Shown in pieces: positions 8,364-17,372 of a stretch of 64,000 nt of DNA. Position 1 is the first letter of the stretch. Every line of letters begins with the position of its first letter. Under the pieces are notes generated by a model, which made no database searches, was not told the origin of the DNA, and was given only the letters and a program-made list of their open reading frames with translations. The stretch lies in the NCBI GenBank assembly GCA_002307295.1, contig DBTY01000009.1, positions 45,592 to 109,591 on the forward strand, in the 5' to 3' direction. This DNA comes from Ignavibacteriales bacterium UBA1304. GTDB taxonomy: Bacteria; Bacteroidota; Ignavibacteria; Ignavibacteriales; Ignavibacteriaceae. The position numbers and the translations under genes were made by a program.

Positions 8364-9749
8364 TTATAATTCAAAACTTTTTGTATCGATCTTATATCTA
8401 TCAATCAGCCTGTATATTGTCGCTCTCCCAAGCTGCAGCTTATTTGCCGCTTCAAGAATGTTTCCTTGGGTTGTTTTAAGAGCATGTTTTATGGCTTCTT
8501 CTTTAATCTTTTCAAAAGGGATTATCACATCGTCAGTAAAAGGCGAAACGTTTACGTCTGCGGTTTGGTCATGTTCGGCTGTTTTTATATGCACGGGCAG
8601 TTCGTCAGCGTCAATAACGTCTTTATCGGTTATAATAAGGCAGCGCTCAATTGTGTTTTCCAATTCGCGAACGTTCCCCGGCCAGTTATAATCGTAAATT
8701 AGTTTAACCGCTTTTTTAGTAAAGCCTTTTATTTTTTTATTAAGTTTTTTATTAAGTGTATTCAGAAAATAATCGGAAAGGACAAGAATGTCTCCTCGTC
8801 TTGCTCTTAAAGGCGGAATACTGATTGGAAAAGAATTCAACCGGTAATATAGATCCTCTCTAAACTCTTTGTTTTGCACGGCGGTTTTAAGATCTCTGTT
8901 GGTCGCAGAAATTATTCTTACGTCGCATTTAATAAGCTCCGTTCCTCCAACTCTCTCAAATTCTTTTTCCTGAATCACGCGCAGCAGTTTGGCCTGCAGC
9001 AGCATTTCAAGCTCGCCCACTTCGTCAAGGAACAACGTGCCTTCATTGGCAAGTTCAAACTTGCCAAGCTTCCTCTGATGAGCTCCGGTAAATGCGCCTT
9101 TTTCGTGCCCGAATAATTCGCTTTCCAAAAGTTCGCGCGGAATAGAAGCGCAGTTAACTACTATAAACGGCTTATCTTTTCTTTTACCGTTAAAATGGAT
9201 TGCACGTGAAATTAATTCTTTTCCGGTTCCGCTTTCGCCGTAAATTAATACGGATATGTCGTTATCAAGCACTTTGGTGACTAATCTGAAAACGTCCTGC
9301 ATCTTACCGTCGGCGGAAATTATATTATCAAAACTATATTCTTTCTGAACATTTTCTCTTAAGCTTTCAAGTTCTTTTAATAGATCGTGATTTTTAACCG
9401 CATTTTTAATCGCGGGCTCTAAACGCTGTAAATCGATCGGTTTAGGAAAATAATCATACGCGCCGACTCTAATAGCGTCCAAAGCTACTTCAACGCTTCC
9501 CTGAGCGGAAAGCATTATCACCGGCAGATTTGGATCCGTATGTTTTACCCTTTTAAGAGTTTCTATGCCGTTTAGTCCCGGCATCATAATATCAAGCAGA
9601 ATAATATCCGGTTTCAGGTTAAGGTTTTTAAGAGCGTCTTCTCCGTTATGAAAAACTTCAACGTCATATTTCCATTTATCTTTAACCCAATAAGATAAAA
9701 GTTTCGCAATAGCAAGTTCATCGTCTACTATAAAAACTAACTTGGCCAA
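8364..9749 (-). CDS. Sigma-54-dependent NtrC-family response regulator
   Basis: This 461-residue activator has a receiver domain (Asp53 in IILLDIMMPG, residues about 3-120), a sigma-54 AAA+ domain with Walker A GESGTGKE near residue 168, the sigma-54 contact loop GAFTGA, and Walker B TLFLDEVGEL, and a C-terminal Fis-type helix-turn-helix (GNILEAANKLQLGRATIY). It should activate RpoN promoters; rpoN itself is at 15,896. The start is TTG with a GAGG ribosome-binding sequence six bases upstream, lying inside the end of the upstream kinase gene (13-base overlap), so it is translationally coupled to its likely cognate kinase. Confidence 0.96.
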   Translation of the reverse strand: MAKLVFIVDDELAIAKLLSYWVKDKWKYDVEVFHNGEDALKNLNLKPDIILLDIMMPGLNGIETLKRVKHTDPNLPVIMLSAQGSVEVALDAIRVGAYDYFPKPIDLQRLEPAIKNAVKNHDLLKELESLRENVQKEYSFDNIISADGKMQDVFRLVTKVLDNDISVLIYGESGTGKELISRAIHFNGKRKDKPFIVVNCASIPRELLESELFGHEKGAFTGAHQRKLGKFELANEGTLFLDEVGELEMLLQAKLLRVIQEKEFERVGGTELIKCDVRIISATNRDLKTAVQNKEFREDLYYRLNSFPISIPPLRARRGDILVLSDYFLNTLNKKLNKKIKGFTKKAVKLIYDYNWPGNVRELENTIERCLIITDKDVIDADELPVHIKTAEHDQTADVNVSPFTDDVIIPFEKIKEEAIKHALKTTQGNILEAANKLQLGRATIYRLIDRYKIDTKSFEL

Positions 9750-10978
9750 TTGTCGCCTCGGTTTATATGTTTTGATTTTGGAAGCTTAATTACAAAAGTA
9801 GCGCCTTTGCCGTCTTCGCTTTTTACAGTGACTAATCCGTTATGCGAGTCGACTATTTGTTTTACAAACACTAATCCCAAACCTGTGCCTTCTATTTCAG
9901 TTCCCGGCCGGGGGACTCTGTAAAATTTGCCAAAAATAAGGGGTATCTCTTTAGATGGAATCCCGATTCCGGTATCGCTTATTATGATTTCAACTTCTTT
10001 ATAAAAATTTTGCGCTATTATTTTAACCCGCCCTTTATTGTCGGTAAATTTGATTGCATTGTTTATCAAATTATTAAAAACCTGAAAAATTCTTTCTCTA
10101 TCGCAAAAAAGGATTACTTCTTCCTGAGGGAGGTCGTACGTAAAAGCTATATTTTTTTGTTCGGCGGCTTTTTGGTTGGCTTCTATGGCTTCCATTAATA
10201 TTTTCATAACGTCATGCTCGCTCTTTTTCAGTTCGATCTTTCCTCCCTCAATTTTTGAGAGGTCGAGTATATCGTTAATGAGCTTGGCTAATCTCTTTCC
10301 TTCCCTTAAAATAATCCCTACAAATTCATTACGCGTATCCTCAGGCATTTCAGGGTCTAAAAATATAGTCTCTGAAAAACCGATTATAGAGGCCAGCGGC
10401 GTTCTTAACTCATGCGAGATATTTGATACGAATTCGTTTTTGAGTCTGTTTAATTCTTCCAGAACGGATATCTGCTGTTTAGCGCGGTCTCGTTCTATAG
10501 AGATCAGCCGGTTAGCCTCGATAAGCTTGGAATTTAATTCCTTCATCTTATCTTCATAATTCCTTCGCTGCGTTATATTTCTTCCTATACCCAGCAACCC
10601 GGTCACCTGATCTTTATTCGATAAAAAATGTCCGTTGATTTCGAATATAATTTTTTTACCGAATTTGCTCATAAAACTGACTTCAAACGTAGTCACATTT
10701 TCAGCCTTTAGGGCTTCCTGAAAAGACTTTGCAACTTCCACTTTATCGTCTTCGTCCACAAACTCCAAAAAGTGTTTGCCCATTATTTCTTCAGGCTTAT
10801 AGTCTAAGCTCAAAGCTCCGTTATTATTAACGGAAAGGAAGTTGCCATAATTATCCAGAGAGAAAATTAAATCCTCGGCGGTTTCAATTAAATTTCTCAA
10901 ACGGCTTTCGGAAGATTCTTCCGGCGAGTCGGCTGAAGCGCCGCCGCTATTGTTTATGTCGTCGATATCTAAATTCAA
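9737..10978 (-). CDS. PAS-domain sensor histidine kinase
   Basis: A 413-residue soluble kinase without membrane segments. A PAS domain covers about residues 25-140, a coiled coil about 140-175, the HisKA domain contains His189 in ISHELRTPLASIIGF, and the ATPase domain shows the N box (NLINNAIKFTD), DTGIGIP and the GTGLGLVFVKQ box. It should autophosphorylate and pass phosphate to the overlapping NtrC-type regulator. The start codon is TTG preceded by AGAAGGG. The PAS ligand is unknown. A 136-base non-coding gap before it may hold the promoter of the signalling block. Confidence 0.94.
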   Translation of the reverse strand: MNLDIDDINNSGGASADSPEESSESRLRNLIETAEDLIFSLDNYGNFLSVNNNGALSLDYKPEEIMGKHFLEFVDEDDKVEVAKSFQEALKAENVTTFEVSFMSKFGKKIIFEINGHFLSNKDQVTGLLGIGRNITQRRNYEDKMKELNSKLIEANRLISIERDRAKQQISVLEELNRLKNEFVSNISHELRTPLASIIGFSETIFLDPEMPEDTRNEFVGIILREGKRLAKLINDILDLSKIEGGKIELKKSEHDVMKILMEAIEANQKAAEQKNIAFTYDLPQEEVILFCDRERIFQVFNNLINNAIKFTDNKGRVKIIAQNFYKEVEIIISDTGIGIPSKEIPLIFGKFYRVPRPGTEIEGTGLGLVFVKQIVDSHNGLVTVKSEDGKGATFVIKLPKSKHINRGDNWPS

Positions 10979-11114
10979 TTTCCCTTCTGATCCGAAAAAT
11001 TAATAATATGCTAACTTAAGCTGGATAGCGCCCGGTTTAAATTATTTTATCACAAACGAAAAGTTATTATGTTTTTGGAATTAAATCAATTGGAATGATT
11101 AGTCCTCATAATAA

Positions 11115-11465
11115 TCAGGAATTTTTCCTTTCGTCGTACATTTTTTCAAGTCTTATATTTAGTCTGTCTAATCTTTCTTTGGAAATACTGCCGATAGTCC
11201 GCCTGATATTTTCTTTCGGTAAAAACGAAAGATAATCAAGCCGGATGACAGAAGTATCCGCCAGACCGCTTAGTTCATAATCGGTGTCTTGAAAAGAGAT
11301 AATATCGTCATATTTTTCTCTATACTCATGCAGCTGCGTGCTAATACCGCAAAATAAGATTTCCGTATTAGAAGTAGCATGTTTGCCCAGCACAAGAGCA
11401 GGACGGCTTTTTTGCCTTCCGTCACGCTGAGGCAGTTTAATAATAACAATTGTTCCTGGTTTCAT
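11115..11465 (-). CDS. PemK/MazF-like protein, no visible antitoxin
   Basis: A 116-residue protein with the MazF/PemK fold signatures: GTIVIIKLPQRDGRQKSRPA at the N-terminus, the RPALVLGK strand, an internal LADTSVIRLDYL strand and a C-terminal helix. Active family members are RNA-cleaving toxins paired with a small upstream antitoxin. Here the ATG start overlaps the hslU stop in an ATGA, so the gene immediately upstream is hslU, not an antitoxin gene. It may be an orphan toxin, a domesticated RNase, or a non-toxic relative; activity is not established. Confidence 0.85.
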   Translation of the reverse strand: MKPGTIVIIKLPQRDGRQKSRPALVLGKHATSNTEILFCGISTQLHEYREKYDDIISFQDTDYELSGLADTSVIRLDYLSFLPKENIRRTIGSISKERLDRLNIRLEKMYDERKNS

Positions 11466-12868
11466 AATATATACTTACTTAGGTCCCGGTCTTTTACGAT
11501 CATATCTAGTTTTTGTTTCACAAGTTCTCCTGTAATTTCTACTTTTTCGGAAGGTATTTTATCCGGCACGTCGAACAGTATATCGTCCAAAACGCTGGTT
11601 AATATCGTATGTAATCTTCTTGCGCCAATATTTTCAACCTGTTCGTTGACTTCAGAGGCTATTCTTGCTATTTGAATAATTGCATCTTCAGTAAATTCCA
11701 GCTTCACTCCTTCCGATTCTAAAAGAGCGGAATACTGTTTCAGCAATGCGTTCTGTGGAAAAGTTAGTATTTTAATAAAATCTTCTTCCGTAAGGCTTTT
11801 TAATTCAACGCGGATTGGGAATCTTCCCTGTAGCTCTGGGATTAAGTCCGAAGGTTTTGCAATATGAAAAGCTCCTGATGCAATAAACAAAATATGGTCG
11901 GTTTTTACTACGCCATATTTAGTGTTCACATTTGAGCCCTCAACTATTGGCAAAAGATCGCGCTGAACTCCTTCTCTCGAAACGTCTGGACCCGAGCCTT
12001 TGCCGCTTGCTCCGGCTACTTTATCAATCTCGTCAAGAAAAACTATACCCGAATTTTCTACGCGCTGAATCGCTTCTTTTTGAACTGCTTCCATATCAAT
12101 AAGTTTTTGCGCTTCGTCCTGAACCATAATTGTTCTGGCTTCAGAAATTTTAGTTTTTCTTTTTTTCTTTTTCTTTGGCATAATACTCCCCATAATTTCC
12201 TGAATGTTTATGCCCATATCATCCATGCCAAAAGGTCCAAGTATTTGCATGCCGTTAACCTGCGACTGCGCGTTAGCGTCAAACTCTATCATCTTATTTT
12301 CAAGTTCGCGGTTTTTTAATTTCTCCCGCATCCATTCGCGCGTCTTCTTATTCTGCACATACTCGTCTTCTACAACAGCCCCCTCTTCTTCGGCCTCGCC
12401 ATTTTCAGGCGCATTAGCATTTGAATGGCTGCGTTTCATCGGGGGAATTAATATATCTAATATTCTTTCGTTTGCCAGTTCAGTAGCTTTGGTCTTAACT
12501 TCTAACGTCTTCTCGGACTTAACCATGCTTACTGCAATTTCTGTTAAGTCTCTTATCATCGACTCAACGTCGCGCCCAACATAACCGACTTCGGTAAATT
12601 TTGAGGCTTCAATTTTCAAAAACGGCGCATTAGAAAGCTTAGCTAAGCGTCTTGCTATTTCAGTTTTACCAACTCCAGTTGGACCAATTAGAATAATATT
12701 ATTCGGCATGATCTCTTCTTTCATCACGTCTTCAACTTGCTGCCTTCTCCATCGGTTTCTTAGCGCAATTGCAACGGCTCTTTTTGCATCAGCCTGCCCT
12801 ATAATATACTTATCAAGCTCTTCTACAACCTGAGATGGGGTAAGCTCGTCTGCAAGATAATTTTTCAT
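11462..12868 (-). CDS. hslU: HslU ATPase subunit of HslVU (ClpYQ) protease
   Basis: A 468-residue AAA+ unfoldase. Walker A IGPTGVGKTE lies near residue 61, Walker B IVFLDEIDK near residue 270, the I domain (about 110-235) contains a basic KKKKKR run, and the C-terminus RDLSKYIL corresponds to the conserved tail that inserts into HslV and activates it. It is preceded by AAGG seven bases before the ATG and follows hslV by 14 bases, the usual hslVU order. It overlaps the MazF-like gene by four bases. Confidence 0.97.
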   Translation of the reverse strand: MKNYLADELTPSQVVEELDKYIIGQADAKRAVAIALRNRWRRQQVEDVMKEEIMPNNIILIGPTGVGKTEIARRLAKLSNAPFLKIEASKFTEVGYVGRDVESMIRDLTEIAVSMVKSEKTLEVKTKATELANERILDILIPPMKRSHSNANAPENGEAEEEGAVVEDEYVQNKKTREWMREKLKNRELENKMIEFDANAQSQVNGMQILGPFGMDDMGINIQEIMGSIMPKKKKKRKTKISEARTIMVQDEAQKLIDMEAVQKEAIQRVENSGIVFLDEIDKVAGASGKGSGPDVSREGVQRDLLPIVEGSNVNTKYGVVKTDHILFIASGAFHIAKPSDLIPELQGRFPIRVELKSLTEEDFIKILTFPQNALLKQYSALLESEGVKLEFTEDAIIQIARIASEVNEQVENIGARRLHTILTSVLDDILFDVPDKIPSEKVEITGELVKQKLDMIVKDRDLSKYIL

Positions 12869-12882
12869 TTATAACCTTACTT

Positions 12883-13425
12883 TTATTTTTCTATAACTTC
12901 AACGTTTATTTTGTCATTAGTATAAATACATATTTCCGAAGCCGTATGAAGGCTTTCGTTTACAATTTCTTCGGTCTTAAGACTGGTATACTTTTTCAGC
13001 ATTTTAGCCGCGGCAAGAGCGTACATGCCGCCCGAACCGATAGCTACAATTTTGTCTTCAGGTTCAATTACGTCTCCGTTGCCAGAGATTATAAAAGCTC
13101 CGTCTTTAGAGACTATTGCAAGCATCGCCTCTAAACGTCTTAAATACTTATCCTGACGCCATTCCTTAGCCAGTTCAACCGCGGCTCTGCTAACGTTGCC
13201 CCGGTATTGTTCAATTTTATCCTCAAATTTTTCCATAAGCGTAAACGCGTCCGCGGTCGCTCCCGCAAATCCGCATAATACTTTACCATCGGCAATTTTT
13301 CTTATTTTCATAGCGTTATGTTTCATTACAGTATTGCCAAACGTAACCTGTCCGTCTCCGCCCAAAGCGGCTTCGCCATTATGAACCATTCCTAAAATGG
13401 TTGTAGAAATCACTTTTTCTGTCAT
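12883..13425 (-). CDS. hslV: HslV peptidase subunit of HslVU protease
   Basis: A 180-residue proteasome-beta-like peptidase. A seven-residue propeptide (MTEKVIS) precedes the catalytic N-terminal threonine at residue 8 (TTILGMV), followed by GGDGQVTFGNTVMKH. It forms a dodecamer capped by HslU and degrades unfolded or regulatory proteins in the cytoplasm. A strong AAGGAG ribosome-binding site overlaps the region just after the stop of the upstream parvulin gene, so the three genes probably share a transcript. Confidence 0.97.
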   Translation of the reverse strand: MTEKVISTTILGMVHNGEAALGGDGQVTFGNTVMKHNAMKIRKIADGKVLCGFAGATADAFTLMEKFEDKIEQYRGNVSRAAVELAKEWRQDKYLRRLEAMLAIVSKDGAFIISGNGDVIEPEDKIVAIGSGGMYALAAAKMLKKYTSLKTEEIVNESLHTASEICIYTNDKINVEVIEK

Positions 13426-13435
13426 TTATTGCTCC

Positions 13436-15283
13436 TTATGGTAAATCTTTTTTACTTTTCATATATGGCGTGTACCAGTCATACAATGGAACCGCCAACG
13501 GGACTGCCGCTATTCTGCCGCCAAAACCCATATATCTGTAAGTAAACATATTAAGATTTGTCACATTTAATTCTTTTAATACTTTATCGTTTATAGTAAC
13601 GCCATATTTATTAGCAAGGTCTACCGTTTTATCAATTAATAGTTTCTGGAATTTTTCTACCATGCATTCTTTTTTCAGCTCTTCCTTTACTTCATCAAAC
13701 GGTTTGTCCGCAGAGTCTTTTGCTATTTTTTTATCTAATAATTTAAATACTGAATAACCTTCAGGTAATTTAAGCGGACCATAAACTTCGCCGACGTTCA
13801 TTTTAGCCGCCGTACTGCCTAATTCGCCGTACATAGTAACAGGGAAGTATCCAAGCTGCCCCCCATTTTTTTTGGTCCACGTCCTTTTAGTATGTTCTAA
13901 AGCGAGATCCTTAATATCTTTCCCCTGCTTTAATTCATTTAAAACTTTTTCTACTACTTCCAGGCTATCGGTCAAAACTTCTACTATGTTTACCTGTGGA
14001 GTTGGTTTTGCTTTTGATTTCTGTTTTTCAAGATAATATTTATATACTTCGTCGTCAGTAACTTTTGCCGAATCTCTTAACGTATTTCTTAATAACTGCG
14101 ACGTATAATTAGACTGCCACATATCAATGTCTCTTTTTACGTCCGGATGATTCTGTAAACCTTTCTTATTCGCTTCAAGCGCAAGCAGCTCCTGCTCTAT
14201 AAATATTTTAACGCGCGAATTTAATTTTGCTCCAATTATTTTCGGTTCAAACACATTGGTGTAAAAGCCGTCAAAAAGCAGGCTGCGTAAAAATTCCTTT
14301 ACCGTTATTACTCTGCCTTCCAATTTAATAAACTGCATGCCTAAAGTATCGGGCCCAAGTTGCTTTTCGATACTCTTAAGGTCGTCTACTGTTAAATAGA
14401 TATTTGCTGATTTTTTTGTATCCGGGTTTTTCCGGTCTTCAATCAAAGCTTTTGTTATTTTATCGGCAATAGACCAGAACAGTAAACCGTCGGCTTCAAC
14501 TCTGTGTCCCGGAAAAAAGCTGCGATAATATTTTTGATATAGTATTTCCGCCTGTCTGTCGCTCACTACTTTTTTTACTGAATTATAAATATCATTCTGA
14601 CTAAAATTTTTATTTACCGAATTATATTTGCCTACAAGTTTAAAAATAAACCAGCCGCTTTTAGTTTTAAAAGGCGCGGTATATTCTCCAAGCTTTAGGC
14701 TATAAACTGTATCCTCAACAAATTCTTCCAATTGCCCGTAAGAAACTTCTATAGCGGCAGTATCCTGCTCTTTGCTTTCAGGTCTTCCAGCTAAAATAGA
14801 ATCAAGCGAAGCTCCTTTGTTCAAAGCGGAAAATATTTCAAATATTTCGGTTGAATCTTTTGAAATAATCATATTCACTTTTAAGTTGAGCCCTTTTCTG
14901 TATACGCCTTTTAATATATCCTTTTGCGGGAGCTCTATTTTATCGGCTATTACTTCTTTATACAAGGCGTCCCTGACATAAAGCTTTTCAACCGAAGCGT
15001 TAGAATATTTCACAACGTCATTAGTGTCGTAACCCAACCTGGCAGCTTCCATGCCCCAAAGTTTTTCGGCAATAATTGAACATAAGTATTCAAATTTTGT
15101 CGTGTCTATGTTCCAGTCGCTGGCTCCGACATGCGGAGTTAGTTCAAACCGTTCGCGATACTCGTCCACTGTAACTTTTTGAGAGCCCACTTTAGCTACC
15201 ACGTCTTCTTTATCCTGGCCATTTACATAGCCGGTCAAAAGAAAAGATACAACAAGCAGAATAGAAATTTTGATTTTCACCAT
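13436..15283 (-). CDS. Periplasmic SurA/PpiD-like peptidyl-prolyl isomerase with two parvulin regions
   Basis: A 615-residue exported protein with a signal peptide (MVKIKISILLVVSFLLTG). An N-terminal chaperone-like region is followed by a weak parvulin-like segment at about residues 135-215 (SKDSTEIFEIFSALNKGASL then FKTKSGWFIFKLVGKY) and a clearer PpiC/rotamase domain at about 420-510 (VNIVEVLTDSLEVVEKVL, KNGGQLGYFPV, EGYSVFKLLDK). It probably assists folding of outer-membrane or secreted proteins in the periplasm. There is no lipobox. It lies 10 bases upstream of hslV and 4 bases downstream of the methyltransferase-fold gene. Confidence 0.88.
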   Translation of the reverse strand: MVKIKISILLVVSFLLTGYVNGQDKEDVVAKVGSQKVTVDEYRERFELTPHVGASDWNIDTTKFEYLCSIIAEKLWGMEAARLGYDTNDVVKYSNASVEKLYVRDALYKEVIADKIELPQKDILKGVYRKGLNLKVNMIISKDSTEIFEIFSALNKGASLDSILAGRPESKEQDTAAIEVSYGQLEEFVEDTVYSLKLGEYTAPFKTKSGWFIFKLVGKYNSVNKNFSQNDIYNSVKKVVSDRQAEILYQKYYRSFFPGHRVEADGLLFWSIADKITKALIEDRKNPDTKKSANIYLTVDDLKSIEKQLGPDTLGMQFIKLEGRVITVKEFLRSLLFDGFYTNVFEPKIIGAKLNSRVKIFIEQELLALEANKKGLQNHPDVKRDIDMWQSNYTSQLLRNTLRDSAKVTDDEVYKYYLEKQKSKAKPTPQVNIVEVLTDSLEVVEKVLNELKQGKDIKDLALEHTKRTWTKKNGGQLGYFPVTMYGELGSTAAKMNVGEVYGPLKLPEGYSVFKLLDKKIAKDSADKPFDEVKEELKKECMVEKFQKLLIDKTVDLANKYGVTINDKVLKELNVTNLNMFTYRYMGFGGRIAAVPLAVPLYDWYTPYMKSKKDLP

Positions 15284-15287
15284 GTTA

Positions 15288-15896
15288 CTATTTAATAATT
15301 TTTAGTGGAAATATTCTTGGAACGCTCTTTTGATATTCAACGTAAGAGTCTCCAAATTGTTTAACAAGTTTCTTTTCTTCAAAAAAAGAGCCTATATAAA
15401 AATAAGAACTAAAACATACAAAAGCAGTGAAATAAAAAACATCCATTTCAGGGCGAAACCCTGCAAATAGTATTAAAAAAAAATATAGCGGATGCCGCAT
15501 ATATTTATGCAATTTACCATGTCTAAATTTAATCGGGGTTTCAGTTTCAATTCCGCCGTAATAATTTGATATCTGCTCAATTCCCAAAAGCTCTCTTAAA
15601 TCCATCGCCTTAAAAGCATAAACTACTCCAACCAAACTTAACGCCTGTAAAAAGAAAACTATCAGGTCTATTGGCGAAGGGAGATCATAAATGATTACCG
15701 GAGGCTTGGGCGAGGCGTATAACACAAAAGCTAAAAGCAAAACAGAAACGGCGTTATAAATGGCTCTGTAAAATATATTAAATTCCCCTAACCGTTTAGC
15801 CGCAAACTTTTTTGCTTTTTCGGAAGCAAGAAAAGAATGGACAACGCAAAAACCGGCTAGCAAAAAAATTATTACCGGCACGTCAAATACTGACAT
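15288..15896 (-). CDS. Membrane methyltransferase-fold protein (ICMT/NnrU-like)
   Basis: A 202-residue integral membrane protein with about five hydrophobic segments. The C-terminal half has the isoprenylcysteine/phospholipid methyltransferase-like signature: RHGKLHKYMRHPLYFFLIL near residue 125 and EEKKLVKQFGDSYVEYQKSV then PRIFP at the end. Family members methylate lipids or small hydrophobic substrates; the substrate here is unknown. It sits between rpoN (one-base overlap) and the parvulin gene, consistent with an envelope-related operon. Confidence 0.8.
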   Translation of the reverse strand: MSVFDVPVIIFLLAGFCVVHSFLASEKAKKFAAKRLGEFNIFYRAIYNAVSVLLLAFVLYASPKPPVIIYDLPSPIDLIVFFLQALSLVGVVYAFKAMDLRELLGIEQISNYYGGIETETPIKFRHGKLHKYMRHPLYFFLILFAGFRPEMDVFYFTAFVCFSSYFYIGSFFEEKKLVKQFGDSYVEYQKSVPRIFPLKIIK

Positions 15897-17371
15897 TATA
15901 TCTCGCGACGTAATCTTGCAACTGGTATTTTAAGGCTTTCCCTGTACTTTGCAACTGTGCGCCTTGCTATGTGTATTCCTTCTTCGTTTATTATTTCGGC
16001 AATCCGGTCGTCGCTAAACGGCTCTTTCTTGGATTCTCCAAGTATTATTTCTTTTATCCGTTCTTTGATGTGTTTGTTTGAAACTTCTTCGCCGGAATCT
16101 GTAGACAATCCTTCGCTGAAAAAATATTTCAGCTCATGTATGCCCATAGGGCTCTGCACATACTTTCCGTTTACCACTCTGCTAATTGTTGAAATATCCA
16201 TCTGTATTTCTTCGGCAATGTCTTTGTAGATCATCGGGCGAAGAAATTTTGGCCCTTTTTCAAAAAATTCAAATTGTTTTTCCAATATTGCGCGCATTAT
16301 TTTAAGCAGCGTTTCGCGTCTTTGCTGTATGCAGGCTATAAACCATTTTGCAGATTCAAATTTCTCCCGTAAAAATTTATACGCGTCCTTTTCTCTTGGA
16401 GATATTTTCCGCTTCCGTTTATTTGAGCTAAGCATCTCAAGATATGATTTGTTTACCGTTACGGAGGATTGCCCTCTATCGTTCAGCGTTATTACAAAAT
16501 CGTCGTCTACTTTTTCAATTATAAAATCCGGGGTAATCTGGTTAGCTTCCGACGACTGTATATTCCCTTCGCCAGGCTTAGGATTTAATTTCTGAATTAA
16601 ATCCACTACCGATTTAAGAGTCTCTTCGGTTAAATTCATTTTTTGACGAATCAGATCAAATCTTTTCTTCGAAAACTCATCAAAGTATTTTAGCAGCAGT
16701 TCTTCGGCCAGATATGAATAATAAGGGTCGAAAGATGAATTTTGTATCTGAACGGCTAGGCATTCCTGTAAATTCCTTGAAGCTATTCCGACTGGATCGA
16801 AAGTCTGTATTTTCTTTAATAACGCTTCGGCTTCTTCATTGCTGATCTCGATATGCTCAAACATTCTTAATTCGTCTACAAGACTCTGAAGGTCGCGTTT
16901 AAGATATCCGCCAGCGTCAAGGTTCCCAATAATCTCTTCGCCAAGCATCATAAGGTCTTCGCTAAAATCAACAAGCGAAAGCTGTTGTAGCAAATGCTCA
17001 TTTAACGATTCTTTTGCAGGAGCTACGGGATGTGTTTTTTCTTCTTCGTTGCCGTTTGAGTAATCGCTTCCATAACTATCGCTATCGTCCTCATAATCGT
17101 TCATAAAATCTTCAAGATCAAATTCTTCATCAGAACTTGTTTCTTCTGAATCGTCGTCTTTCCCTTCCGTTTCAACGCTTTCGTTTTCCGGCTGATCGGT
17201 TATCATTTCCATTTCGCCTTCGGCGACTTCTTCAAGTATTGGATTTAGCTCAAGTTCCGTTTTAATTCGCTGCTCTAAAGTAAGCGAGTTGAGTTGCAAT
17301 AATTTTTGATATTGTATCTGTTGCGGCGAAAGTTTTTGCTGCTGCGATAATTTTTGATTTAATGATAACAT
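15896..17371 (-). CDS. rpoN: RNA polymerase sigma-54 factor
   Basis: A 491-residue RpoN. The Gln/Leu-rich activator-binding region I (LSQQQKLSPQQIQYQKLLQL) opens the protein, a long acidic region II covers about residues 55-120, the core-binding region is in the middle, the helix-turn-helix includes MDISTISRVVNGKYVQSPMG and the RpoN box ARRTVAKYRESLKIP lies near the C-terminus. It directs transcription from GG/GC (-24/-12) promoters and needs AAA+ activators such as the NtrC-type regulator at 8,364. A candidate target promoter lies upstream of fliL in this window. Confidence 0.97.
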   Translation of the reverse strand: MLSLNQKLSQQQKLSPQQIQYQKLLQLNSLTLEQRIKTELELNPILEEVAEGEMEMITDQPENESVETEGKDDDSEETSSDEEFDLEDFMNDYEDDSDSYGSDYSNGNEEEKTHPVAPAKESLNEHLLQQLSLVDFSEDLMMLGEEIIGNLDAGGYLKRDLQSLVDELRMFEHIEISNEEAEALLKKIQTFDPVGIASRNLQECLAVQIQNSSFDPYYSYLAEELLLKYFDEFSKKRFDLIRQKMNLTEETLKSVVDLIQKLNPKPGEGNIQSSEANQITPDFIIEKVDDDFVITLNDRGQSSVTVNKSYLEMLSSNKRKRKISPREKDAYKFLREKFESAKWFIACIQQRRETLLKIMRAILEKQFEFFEKGPKFLRPMIYKDIAEEIQMDISTISRVVNGKYVQSPMGIHELKYFFSEGLSTDSGEEVSNKHIKERIKEIILGESKKEPFSDDRIAEIINEEGIHIARRTVAKYRESLKIPVARLRREI

Positions 17372-17372
17372 A

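Noticed and set aside
8317..8691. A 124-residue plus-strand frame opposite the NtrC-type regulator.
   Set aside because: Antisense shadow of a strongly supported gene with low-complexity Ser/Ile-rich translation.
10176..10559. A 127-residue plus-strand frame opposite the PAS kinase.
   Set aside because: Shadow of the HisKA and ATPase coding frame; Ser/Ile-rich product without any motif.
11000..11114. Search for a small antitoxin gene beside the MazF-like gene.
   Set aside because: No reading frame with a credible start, ribosome-binding site and antitoxin-like sequence was seen in this gap.
12204..12584. A 126-residue plus-strand frame opposite hslU.
   Set aside because: Lies over the well-conserved hslU gene, no start signal.
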